Shown: piece after piece, positions 55,199 to 64,000 of the stretch | Position numbering within the stretch: the first letter of the stretch is position 1 | How the letters are laid out: every line of letters starts with the position of its first letter | Assembly (NCBI GenBank): GCA_963513935.1 | Contig: OY740772.1 | Location: 98,971,340-99,035,339 of the forward strand | Length of the DNA: 64,000 bases | Reading direction: 5' to 3' | Source: Aphrophora alni | Lineage: Eukaryota; Arthropoda; Insecta; Hemiptera; Aphrophoridae | Position numbers and translations under genes: made by a program | The notes under the pieces: generated by a model | The model's database searches: none | What the model saw: the letters and a program-made list of their open reading frames with translations, nothing else | Told to the model about the DNA's origin: nothing

Positions 55199-55340
55199 TA
55201 TTAATTCTAACGCGTTTCAACGACAATGTCGCCATCTTCAGTGGTGAATGAGCTACAATCATTAGTTATAGTTTGATTAACATGGCTCTCCCATCACAGA
55301 AGATGACGGCATTGTCGTAGAAATGGGTTTGAGATTAAAC
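55199..55340. mobile_element. inverted-repeat element with the CTGAAGA...GAAACGCG core in both arms
   Basis: The left arm on the minus strand (55,247-55,199) reads CACTGAAGATGGCGAC, ATT, GTCGTT, GAAACGCGTTAG. The right arm (+, 55,293-55,340) reads CACAGAAGATGACGGC, ATT, GTCGTA, GAAATGGGTTTG. Same layout as the hairpin at 15.3 kb, but the arms have diverged more. Confidence 0.7.
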
Positions 55341-55344
55341 TATT

Positions 55345-56270
55345 TATTTGTGAGATGTGTTAAAATTGTAATTGTATTTTTTTTAATATTTCGAAAATCA
55401 AGTTTACTGTATTATTACTTTTTTGGTACATATAAATTGTAAAATGTTTTATATGTGAGAAATCACATATATGTCGTGTAGAGGAAGTACCGGGTTTCGA
55501 TTTTGATCAAATTTTGCTCAAGTGGAGCCTCTTTCAAACGAATTGGACACCATGCCTACAAAAATGACGATTCGTGAGTAATAGGTTAAAAATTAAACAA
55601 GCGACCATTGGGGCTGTTATAAAATAGGTAATTTCTCAAAATACCATTTTGAAGAAATATTACAGTTCAGGGATAATTGACAAAAACAAAAATGAACATT
55701 AACAACTCGATTTTAAGTTGAGGATGTGTAAATGTTCGACACAAAGGTTTCTGTCTTTAATCTATTTTTTTTCATCGAGATCGGTAGAGTCGATTGTGAT
55801 AAATTATATGTAATAATACTAAAGTTGGATTTTTGCTTTTTACCGGTAACTCCCTCCCAGAATTTGTAAGAAGGTGGCACCAATTCATTTTGTTTGCTAT
55901 ATTTTAGTAAAATTTTATCAACATCGTTAGAGAAGCTTTTGAAAAAATTGGAATTTAGAGTTTTGTTTTATATTAGCTACCCAAATATTTTGAATTATCG
56001 AAAAAATGAAACAAAAGCCTCGAAATATGACTACAGTTTTACTTTGAAAGAATTAAAAAAATATTTCCTGAAATTGCTTACATTAGGAAATATACAAGAA
56101 TAAAGTGCTTTTAAGTAAGCTTAGGTAAATACTTGATATTGAGGAACAACTAGGATCTATCATGATGTGCAATTAAGGAATAAATACAGAGTGACCCACT
56201 TAAAAGCGGCCCCCAGATTGATGTTCACTATTACTTGTGTAGACTTCGGCGTTACTACTGATACTGTTTT
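55345..56270. other. no clear feature; family H phrases
   Basis: TTGATCAAATTTTGCTCAAG and TGGAGCCTCTTTCAAACG at 55,504-55,541 recall family H in the same strand. Otherwise AT-rich. Confidence 0.3.
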
Positions 56271-56274
56271 ATTT

Positions 56275-56372
56275 TTTCGCCCTGTTGTTAAAGACAAAAA
56301 CCTTATTAGTCATCATAGATTTCTTTAAAAGAAAGAAAGAAAAGAACATAAAATAAAGACATCCAAGCCAAT
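56275..56372 (+). repeat. family A 5' fragment
   Basis: TTAAAGACAAAAACCTTATT, AGTCATCATAGATTTC, AAGAACATAAAATAAAGACA. Confidence 0.7.
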
Positions 56373-56491
56373 GAAATTTATTTTCTCAAATTACAAAATA
56401 TAATATTCTTATTACTTAACACATACCTATCATATCATATAACACAAAAAAAGAAATGAAAATAGCAGCAAGAATAAAAATCAACACATAA

Positions 56492-56514
56492 CAACAACAA
56501 CAACAACAACAACA
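56492..56514. repeat. (CAA)n microsatellite
   Basis: About eight CAA units. Confidence 0.9.
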
Positions 56515-56777
56515 GTAACAACTGTAATACAACAAAAATAAAACTATTGCATCGAAATAAAAGAACGAGAAAAGATCTACTTAGGGCTTCTAAATAGAAA
56601 AAATAATAAATAATAATTGTACAAAAAATGTATCCCCTGTACAATAACAACAAGAAATTAAATAAATTTTGAAATTAAAAAAGATGTGATATATTTATTG
56701 GTTTGGGCTGTAAAACAATGTTAACACATATATTAGATCAGGAGGCATCAAAACGAGTATGTGCACGAAAAACTACC

Positions 56778-57027
56778 CTTAGAGGTTTATTATAGGGAGA
56801 GCCGGCATGGTAACTCGAGAAACCTATCTCGATCTGCACCTTTTTTCTTATGTTATCTAGGGTTAGATCCTCTCTCTCCTTTCCTAGTCAGTCTCTCTTG
56901 ACTAACTCTAGTTCTCCTTAGACCCTTACGCTATTAAGTGATGGCTATGGTTCATTATTATACGTTCTTTTCTTCGTTTTTTTAAAATAAGCCCATAGTG
57001 ACCTGTTTTTTCAAGTTTAATCAAGGA
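56778..57027 (-). repeat. family A interspersed repeat
   Basis: CCTTAGAGGTTTATTATAGG, GAGCCGGCATGGTAAC, GGGTTAGATCCTCTCTCTCC, ACCCTTACGCTATTAAGTGA, AAATAAGCCCATAGTGACC. Confidence 0.8.
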
Positions 57028-57029
57028 AA

Positions 57030-57565
57030 AAAAAATCACGAAAACCAAACGTCACTTTTAACACTTTAACTTTTTCCATTTGTAGGAATATACAACCATC
57101 AAAATCAATTCACGTCCGCGTATTACGAAATGTATACACTTTTATTTCATACATAATCACACAAAAAGTGTTTAAAATGGCGTGAAAATATTCCCTACTC
57201 CAAAGTTATAAAATTGGGACTGCATGGTGCATTTGTGCAGTAGACCTGAAACTGAACAATAAAGTGAACGTCGGGTTCAGCAGCCGAAACCACTTGCCTT
57301 GCGTAACCTGTATACTGAATGGAAATAGAAGAGAAAGCAAGGAAAATGTAGTTTCCCCTTGAAAGCAGTATGTTGCAGCAACATTCTTGAAGCTTCGATC
57401 AATTATAATTCTGATGCAACTTAACAGTCAAAGTGCTGTTAGGTAAATACTTTATATTGAGCAACAACTATTAAAGAATATCAGTGGTATGCAATTAATA
57501 GATTAAATACAGGGGGGTGCTCCACTAAAAAGTGCCTCAGATGATGGTTACAACTGTGTAGATTT
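57030..57565. other. no recognisable feature
   Basis: AT-rich. AGGTAAATACTTTATATTGAGC and a following CTACTATTAAAG-like phrase recur at 56,125-56,200, so 56,110-56,270 and 57,430-57,565 are probably two copies of one more repeat, each directly upstream of a family A copy. Confidence 0.4.
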
Positions 57566-57569
57566 CCAA

Positions 57570-57810
57570 AACCCCTCATGGTCATCACCTTTAAAATGAA
57601 AAAAAAAAAGATAAAAAGAACATAAAATAAAGACCTCTAGTTCTCGAATACTCTAATAGCGTTAGTGTATTAAGAAAAAAAAATGGTCAGAAGAGACCTG
57701 ATAGGAAAGATGAAAGGGAGGGATATAACCCAAGACTACATAAAAGATGTGTAGATCCAGCTAGGTATTCTGGGGATTGCCAAGCTCGTACTCGGTAAAG
57801 TGAGTCTCTG
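57570..57810 (+). repeat. family A interspersed repeat (full length)
   Basis: CTCATGGTCATCACCTTTAA, CTCGAATACTCTAATAGCGT, GGGATATAACCCAAGACTAC, GTAGATCCAGCTAGGTATTC, GCCAAGCTCGTACTCGGTAA. Confidence 0.88.
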
Positions 57811-57814
57811 TATT

Positions 57815-58740
57815 AATAATACTACTATCGCAGGGTGACTAGCGACTGGGAAAACCTGGAAAAGTCAGATAATTTTTTTGGAAATTAGAAAACGTAAATA
57901 AATATTAGAGGTTAAATACATGGTCAGCCGGTCCCATACAAAACAAAACTACGTCAGTAAATAAAGAACAGATTGGCGAGAAAGAAGTGGAGGGGGGGGG
58001 TGACAGTATGCACTTGTCATAATACGGTTTTGAGACCGTTCTCTAGCGTGCTATCTCTTTATTAAAAAATAATCCAGTTTTCTATGCAAAAATGGATAGA
58101 TTTTTATCATATCAGGTATGTGGGTATATTTAAGTTATCTTCTTCTTTCTTTTTTTTTTCCTTTTTCAAAATTGGAATTCTGTCGATTTATATGAAATGT
58201 TGCTAGAATGTGGCATTTACGGACCCTCCAAAAATATGGTTTATCATCTCCCCGAAAATCCCGGTTGGAGATCGATTAAAAAACCAAACTTCGTCCCAGG
58301 AGGTGTTAGAATACACCTAACTTTTCAAAATCTCCTCTACCGATTTTGTTGAAATCATCAGATTCCTAATGAACAGTATTACGGTACAAGAATAATTATA
58401 AAAAATGGAAAATGTATTACGATAGAGGGCAATAAAAACTTGTTTTCAGTCAGATTTAGGTTTAGAACTTTTTTATGTTGCAAGTTTAGACTTTATTTAA
58501 ATATATTGTAGAAAGTAAATACTGTTTCTTACAGTCAAACGAATCCTAATTGTAGAACAATTGGGTTTATGCAAGAATTTGCTAACGGGTGGGGGGTATA
58601 GCTTCTATAAGACGTACAAAAAGTCAGTAATAATGAAAAACTAAATAGTCAATTTGTTAACTATTTTAAAAGTTGACAGCTAAGTATTGGAAGTTATATT
58701 TTTAAAAAATGAAGATTTTTAAAACAGAGGGGACTGGATT
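57815..58740. other. no clear feature; family H phrase at 58,330
   Basis: TCCTCTACCGATTTTGTTGA marks a probable family H remnant (about 58,160-58,400). The rest is AT-rich. Confidence 0.3.
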
Positions 58741-58744
58741 TATA

Positions 58745-60238
58745 TCTAGTTTTTGAACAAATATAAACATATCGGTCTGAAGTTATATTTTGTGTTTTTA
58801 AACAAATATACACAGAGGGGTCTGGAGTAATATCTTATTTTTGAAAAATATAAACAGTGTGGTCAGGAGGTATATCAGATTTTTGAAAAAAAATATAAAC
58901 AGAGCGGTCTGGAGTTTTATGAAAAAATATAAACAAAGTTATCTTGTTTTTGAACAAATATGAACAGATCGGTCTGGAGTTATACTTTGTGTTTTTAAAC
59001 AAATATACACAGAGGGATCTGGAGTAATATCTTATTTTTTGAAAAATATAAACAGTGTGGTCAGGAGGTATATCAGATTTTTGAAAAAAAATATAAACAG
59101 AGCGGTCTGGAGTTTTATGAAAAAATATAAACAAAGTTATCTTGTTTTTGAACAAATATGAACAGATCGGTCTGGAGTTATACTTTGTGTTTTTAAACAA
59201 ATATACACAGAGGGATCTGGAGTAATATCTTATTTTTGAAAAATATAAACAGTGTGGTCAGGAGGTATATCAGATTTTTGAAAAAAAATATAAACAGAGC
59301 GGTCTGGAGTTTTATGAAAAAATATAAACAAAGTTATCTTGTTTTTGAACAAATATGAACAGATCGGTCTGGAGTTATACTTTGTGTTTTTAAACAAATA
59401 TACACAGAGGGGTCTGGAGTAATATCTTATTTTTGAAAAAAATATAAACAATGTGGTCAGGAGGTATATCAGATTTTTGAAAAAAAATATAAACATAGCG
59501 GTCTGGAGTTTTATGAAAAAATATGAACAGATCGGTCTGGAGTTATACTTTGTGTTTTTAAACAAATATACACAGAGGGGTCTGGAGTAATATCTTATTT
59601 TTGAAAAAAATATAAACAATGTGGTCAGGAGGTATATCAGATTTTTGAAAAAAAATATAAACAGAGCGGTCTGGAGTTTTATGAAAAAATATAAACAAAG
59701 TTATCTTGTTTTTGAACAAATATGAACAGATCGGTCTGGAGTTATACTTTGTGTTTTTAAACAAATATACACAGAGGGGTCTGGAGTAATATCTTATTTT
59801 TGAAAAAAATATAAACAATGTGGTCAGGAGGTATATCAGATTTTTGAAAAAAAATATAAACAGAGCGGTCTGGAGTTTTATGAAAAAATATAAACAAAGT
59901 TATCTTGTTTTTGAACAAATATGAACAGATCGGTATTGAGTTATACTTTGTGTTTTTAAACAAATATACACAGAGGGATCTGGAGTAATATCTTATTTTT
60001 GAAAAATATAAACAGTGTGGTCAGGAGGTATATCAGATTTTGAAGAAAAAAATAAACAGAACGGTCTGGAGTTTCATGTTTATGAAAAAATATAAACAAA
60101 GCTATCTGAAGTTATCTTGTTTTTGAACAAATATGAACAGAGCTGTCTGGAGTTATACTTTGTTTTTAAACAAAATGAAAACAGAGCGGTCTGGAGTTAT
60201 ATCATGTTTGTGAAAAAAATAAAATAAAATAAAAATAA
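58745..60238. repeat. higher-order tandem array, ~198 bp unit made of five related ~30-45 bp monomers
   Basis: The CACAGAGGG landmark falls at 58,811, 59,008, 59,206, 59,403, 59,571, 59,770 and 59,969, a period of 197-199 bases with one short unit (168). Every unit is five variants of one monomer, AAATATAAACAGAGCGGTCT, GGAGTTATAT..., TTTTTGAAC, in fixed order. The short unit lacks the monomer with AAAGTTATCTTG. Single monomers with other variants flank the array. Minus-strand open frames exist because the unit length is often a multiple of three. Confidence 0.95.
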
Positions 60239-60241
60239 ATA

Positions 60242-60926
<685 letters not shown>

Positions 60927-60929
60927 TAA

Positions 60930-61560
60930 ACATATTGATGGGTGTCTTCATGGTACCAGATACTCTAAATATAACGCCTTAATGAAGATGGTTCCTTAGC
61001 CTTGAATGAAGTGTTGTATTGTAGGTATTGGTAGATCAAAGGTATCCAGTATACGAAGTGGATAAATTTGTTTTAAAAAGTTGTTACATTAATTTTCTGG
61101 ATTTCGTAATTGTGTATATCTCCACTTTCTTGGGGTCAGCTAGGTCCTAATGAGCCTCGTAGATGACTAATATTTAAAAAATTCTACTCGCTTCGCTTGA
61201 GTTCGTGACTCTTGCTTGCTGAATATTGAAATTATACGAATATCATATTTTCTTAGGATTTCTAGGTTCGAAACTACATTTTTGACAAATTCTTAATTTG
61301 TCATCGAAGAGAGATGGGATTGGTACTATTTACGTGCAGAATTGAACTTTAAAACGTTTATCTAATTTAATGTATACACGAGTTATAAACAAAACATTGT
61401 GTATAATGACCGCCATTATACAATTTCTTATTCGATTTTTCACAATTTTAATAGGGTTCTATATGACCAAATTAAAGTCCCCAGTACCAAAATTCATGTT
61501 CCTATCTTAATGTTTGTAGCTACGTACGGTCTTACGTTCAAACAACGACGGACGGACAAC
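60930..61560 (+). repeat. family C repeat (near full length)
   Basis: Head AAACATATTGATGGGTGTCT. Middle CAGCTAGGTCCTAATGAGCC, TCGTAGATGA and TCTACTCGCTTCGCTTGAGT. Then TAGGTTCGAAACTACATTTT, ATAATGACCGCCATTATAC. Tail GGGTTCTATATGACCAAATT, CATGTTCCTATCTTAATG. No ORF. Confidence 0.75.
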
Positions 61561-61576
61561 GTGTCGAAAATAACTT

Positions 61577-61693
61577 TTCCACCCCTTGACCTTGAACACA
61601 GCGATAGGGTTGGTAGAGAGAACTGATAATAAAGATGAGAGAGGGATCAAACTCAAGACTACTGAAACAAAAATGTACATCCGGTGTCCCTCC
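61577..61693 (+). repeat. family A 3' half fragment
   Basis: GACCTTGAACACAGCGATAG, GAGAGGGATCAAACTCAAGA, ACATCCGGTGTCCCTCCGG. Confidence 0.6.
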
Positions 61694-61699
61694 GGTTAA

Positions 61700-62735
61700 T
61701 TTTCACAAGTCAAGCTCAATATTTATTTAGAAATAATGTAAAAATTATACTATATAGTCAGGATGTCAACAATTACTCCTCTTTCCTGAGTCTATGTGCT
61801 GTGGAGTTCAGTAAAGTTCTACTTCGTTTACTGTGTAACTTTTACTTTTTCATCGTTTGGTCTACCTTCAAATAATGTTATTTTTATTTCATAGCGATTC
61901 GTATACGCTTTTGCCCGTAACTGTGTTATAGATCCACAGAGAAAATGTCAAATGTTCAACCATTGATTTAAATACTAAATAAATTTCCCATCTCCAAATG
62001 AGTTGAAGCTATAAAATAAGATGCTCTGGTGCACACATCTAACGGTGCACCCATGATAACTTCAAAGGCAACATGCACAGATTCTTCCAACACTACCGCA
62101 TTCTGAACACGAACCCATAAAACTACAGTTCAACCCACACATTGAGCCTCACATTATCGTATACGATGTGACTTCTTCTTAGATATAAATTCAATACTTC
62201 AAGTTGGAACTCTGTCAATAATATCTTTGCAATTTACTTTGCAATTTTATTGCTTCAACGTAGCACAACTGGGAACAAAAAGAACTCTGTAAATAATGGT
62301 ACAGTAAATGGGAGCAGCTGATAAACAATTGTTATTAATGGTTTTTCTACGAGACTGTAGCCTAGAGTTAGAAACTATCTTTATACTTCTCCAGAAAGTT
62401 AGCTCCATTTTAATTAGCGCAAGTACTCTATAAATAACCTCTGGTTACTACCCAAGATTTATTACGTTCTTCAGACAAGACCTGAGGAATTGTCGGTTGT
62501 CTTTAGATTTATTTAAGAAATAATTTAAATAAATGACTCGCTACACCCAGTTTTGTTTAACTTGTGCATAACTTTTGTTTATGCACGCCGATAAATCATA
62601 ACCTAGTTAACACTATGCACCTGTTTACACGTTTTAGAGATGGTTTAGAAATCCTCTTATTTCGTTTAAACTAATTTTACTTATTGACAAAGTATTAACG
62701 AATTTTATTTAATTTTCCTTCATTGGCTAACACGA
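61700..62735. other. no recognisable feature
   Basis: AT-rich, unassigned. Confidence 0.35.
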
Positions 62736-62740
62736 TGCTA

Positions 62741-62890
62741 TACCCTGAGGGGCTCACTTACAATGAGTATGGGGCTCCTTGCTGGGATAGATCCTTCTCT
62801 TTCATCTTTACTTTTTGACCCATTCTTAATCTTTTCCGATCCTAACGCTAAAGAATTCGAAGGCTATATTATATTTTTTTATGACCGAGT
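62741..62890 (-). repeat. family A repeat with internal deletion
   Basis: ACCCTGAGGGGCTCACTTAC, AATGAGTATGGGGCTCC, then directly GATAGATCCTTCTCTTTCAT, CGATCCTAACGCTAAAGAAT, TCGAAGG. The TGCCAATCC...CACC part is missing. Confidence 0.8.
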
Positions 62891-62959
62891 TCTTTTTCGT
62901 ATACCGGTTCAACAAAGAAAAAAAAATAGAGCGACTTTATATGGGACGTTTTGTTCATA

Positions 62960-63170
62960 TCTCGTATGATTATTCCACTTCGCACGATTAATTAGATCAA
63001 AATTTGCAAATTTCAATTCTGCATTAAATAGTACCAATTTCACGTTTCTATGATGACAAATACCGAAGTTGTTGTAAAAAAAAAAAAAAGTAATATTGAA
63101 CCCTACCTCTCAGGAAAATGTGATATTCGTATAGTTAGGGTCTAATCACCGACACGAGCGTTCGTTTGTT
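62960..63170 (-). repeat. family C tail part, separated by a retrotransposon fragment
   Basis: AATTTCAATTCTGCATTAAA, TAGTACCAATTTCACG, GAAAATGTGATATTCGTATA matches the reverse of 61,240-61,360. Confidence 0.6.
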
Positions 63171-63182
63171 GTTTGTTTCCTT

Positions 63183-63690
63183 TTATCTCCTATTGGAGCA
63201 TAGGGCGTCCAGAAGAGCTCTCCATCTGTCCCTGTCTCCAGCAAGTGCCTTCACTTCTCCCCAAGTCTTGTTAACCTCTTTTGCTTCTTTAATAATGGTC
63301 CTCTTCCAGGTTTCTCGGGGTCGACCTGTTCTTCTGACACCTTGCGGGTTCCAATCTAGGGCCTCTTTCTCAATGGTTCCGTCTGGCTTCCTCAGTGTAT
63401 GTCCTAACCACCTCCACTTCCTCTCTCGAATCTGCAGTTTGACCCGAATTTGACCTGTTTCTCTCCATAAATCCTCGTTTGTAATGATCTCAGGCCAATG
63501 AATGTTCATGAAACGGCGAAGAACACCTATTGATGAAAACTTGCAGCCGAGACGTAATTAAACTTGTAACTTTCCACGTCTCACTTGCATAACACACGAG
63601 CGTAGGGACTTCTTTTATATATGTACAGCTTCTAGGCTTGCCTGGTAAAAGAAGGGACTTAACTGTTTTAACAAACTTACTCCTTGATCT
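63183..63690 (-). pseudogene. 3' fragment of a non-LTR retrotransposon (reverse-transcriptase C-terminus)
   Basis: Minus strand. YASETWKVTSLITSRLQVFINRC (about 63,600-63,530) is the region after the thumb, where most relatives have Y-G-S-E-T-W. A frameshift near 63,515 follows, then NIHWPEIITNEDLWRETGQI, RKWRWLGHTLRKPDGTIEKE, GVRRTGRPRETWKRTIIKEA and AGDRDRWRALLDALCSNRR, stop at 63,183. The W-x-GH-LRKP, GRP-x-x-TW and R-x-RWR-x-LL-x-ALC motifs are the conserved tail of a widespread endonuclease/reverse-transcriptase LINE type. I do not assign the clade. The catalytic domain is absent and the frame is broken, so it is a 5'-truncated dead copy. Confidence 0.85.
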
Positions 63691-63840
63691 CCCAATACAA
63701 TTTAACATGTCCTACATGGTCAAAGAAACCTACTTTTGGCCATTACATTTAGAGGATCTGCTTGTATTACATTGTATGATAACACTGGGTAAGTACCATG
63801 ATGGTGCCATTACCTTGTTTCAATTAATGCAGATTACTGT
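63690..63840 (-). repeat. family C head part, separated by a retrotransposon fragment
   Basis: ATACAATTTAACATGTCCTA, GCCATTACATTTAGAGGATC, GGGTAAGTACCATGATGGTG. The reverse complement matches the heads at 30,318 and 40,230. With 62,960-63,170 it makes one family C copy interrupted by the LINE fragment. Confidence 0.65.
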
Positions 63841-63844
63841 GTAT

Positions 63845-63963
63845 GCTTCTACTTTCCTCAACTAACTATTGTTTATTTCTGTTTGATTCCAGGTAAGTTG
63901 AAAATCATTTCAGGAAATGTTTTCACGTAAGTCTGAATTTTATTATAATTGTATTATTTTGTC
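63845..63963 (+). repeat. second copy of the repeat with abutted acceptor and donor
   Basis: GCTTCTACTTTCCTCAACTA, TTTGATTCCAGGTAAGTTG. CCAG|GTAAGT is preserved in this copy as in 40,070-40,192. Confidence 0.7.
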
Positions 63964-64000
63964 AAACGAAATGCGCAGTTTTGTATTCAGTGTTAAATGT

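Noticed and set aside
58835..59963. Several minus-strand open frames of 68-129 codons rich in YIFFQK and NTKYNSRPICSY
   Set aside because: They are the tandem array read through. Residues repeat exactly with the DNA unit, so they are not genes.

Overview
The window looks like AT-rich, gene-poor nuclear DNA of an insect, or at least an arthropod. The evidence is jockey-type and other non-LTR retrotransposon remains, a short Helitron, many foldback elements whose tips read ACAGGGTG, a three-unit TTAGG stretch (the insect telomere motif), and long stretches with stops in every frame. I found no complete host protein-coding gene. It reads as a very long intron or an intergenic region filled with transposable elements. 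The only plausible host-gene signal is a GC-richer patch at about 2.04-2.40 kb that ends in a strong + strand splice donor. No tRNA, rRNA, CRISPR or bacterial feature was seen.

Layout. 0-2.4 kb: a CpG-rich palindrome, then the possible first exon. 3.2-17.6 kb: scattered copies of a ~240 bp interspersed repeat (here 'family A'), pieces of a second repeat ('family C'), an inverted repeat pair around a 2.8 kb interior (7.1-10.4 kb), two large foldback elements (11.2-12.1 and 13.0-13.4 kb) and a near-perfect hairpin element with 12 bp flanking direct repeats (15.2-15.5 kb). 20.2-21.5 kb: two more inverted-repeat elements. 21.9-26.4 kb: a 5'-truncated jockey-like retrotransposon on the minus strand. 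It keeps the end of the endonuclease and a full reverse transcriptase with one frameshift. A 1,270 bp block covering its 3' end and its flank occurs twice, and that flank holds a decayed RNase H and zinc finger from a different element on the + strand. 28.5-29.7 kb: purine-rich tracts around a GC-rich patch. 30-47 kb: more copies of families A and C, a MITE nested inside an older repeat, a retrotransposon C-terminal relic (38.3 kb), a short Helitron (39.53-39.76 kb) and a repeat carrying abutted splice acceptor and donor motifs (40.1 kb). 47.4-49.1 kb: an 11-unit ~153 bp satellite apparently grown from family A. 49.6-50.3 kb: a family C copy split by a foldback element. 51-55 kb: mostly empty, with a few unassigned open frames. 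58.7-60.2 kb: a ~198 bp higher-order tandem array. 60.8 kb: (AT)n(GA)n. 63.0-63.9 kb: a family C copy split by a retrotransposon 3' fragment.

The most notable pattern is a set of four separate inverted-repeat elements (15.3, 21.4, 39.0 and 55.2 kb). Each carries the same short structured core: CTGAAGA or a similar sequence, then a small hairpin, then GAAAC. This resembles the catalytic core of a hammerhead ribozyme but has one extra base before the hairpin. Others worth attention are the satellite born from a dispersed repeat, the duplicated retrotransposon block, and the abutted acceptor/donor site that resembles a recursive splice site.

All family names (A, C, E, F, H) are local labels. 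Copy limits were judged by eye and are good to about 10-20 bases.
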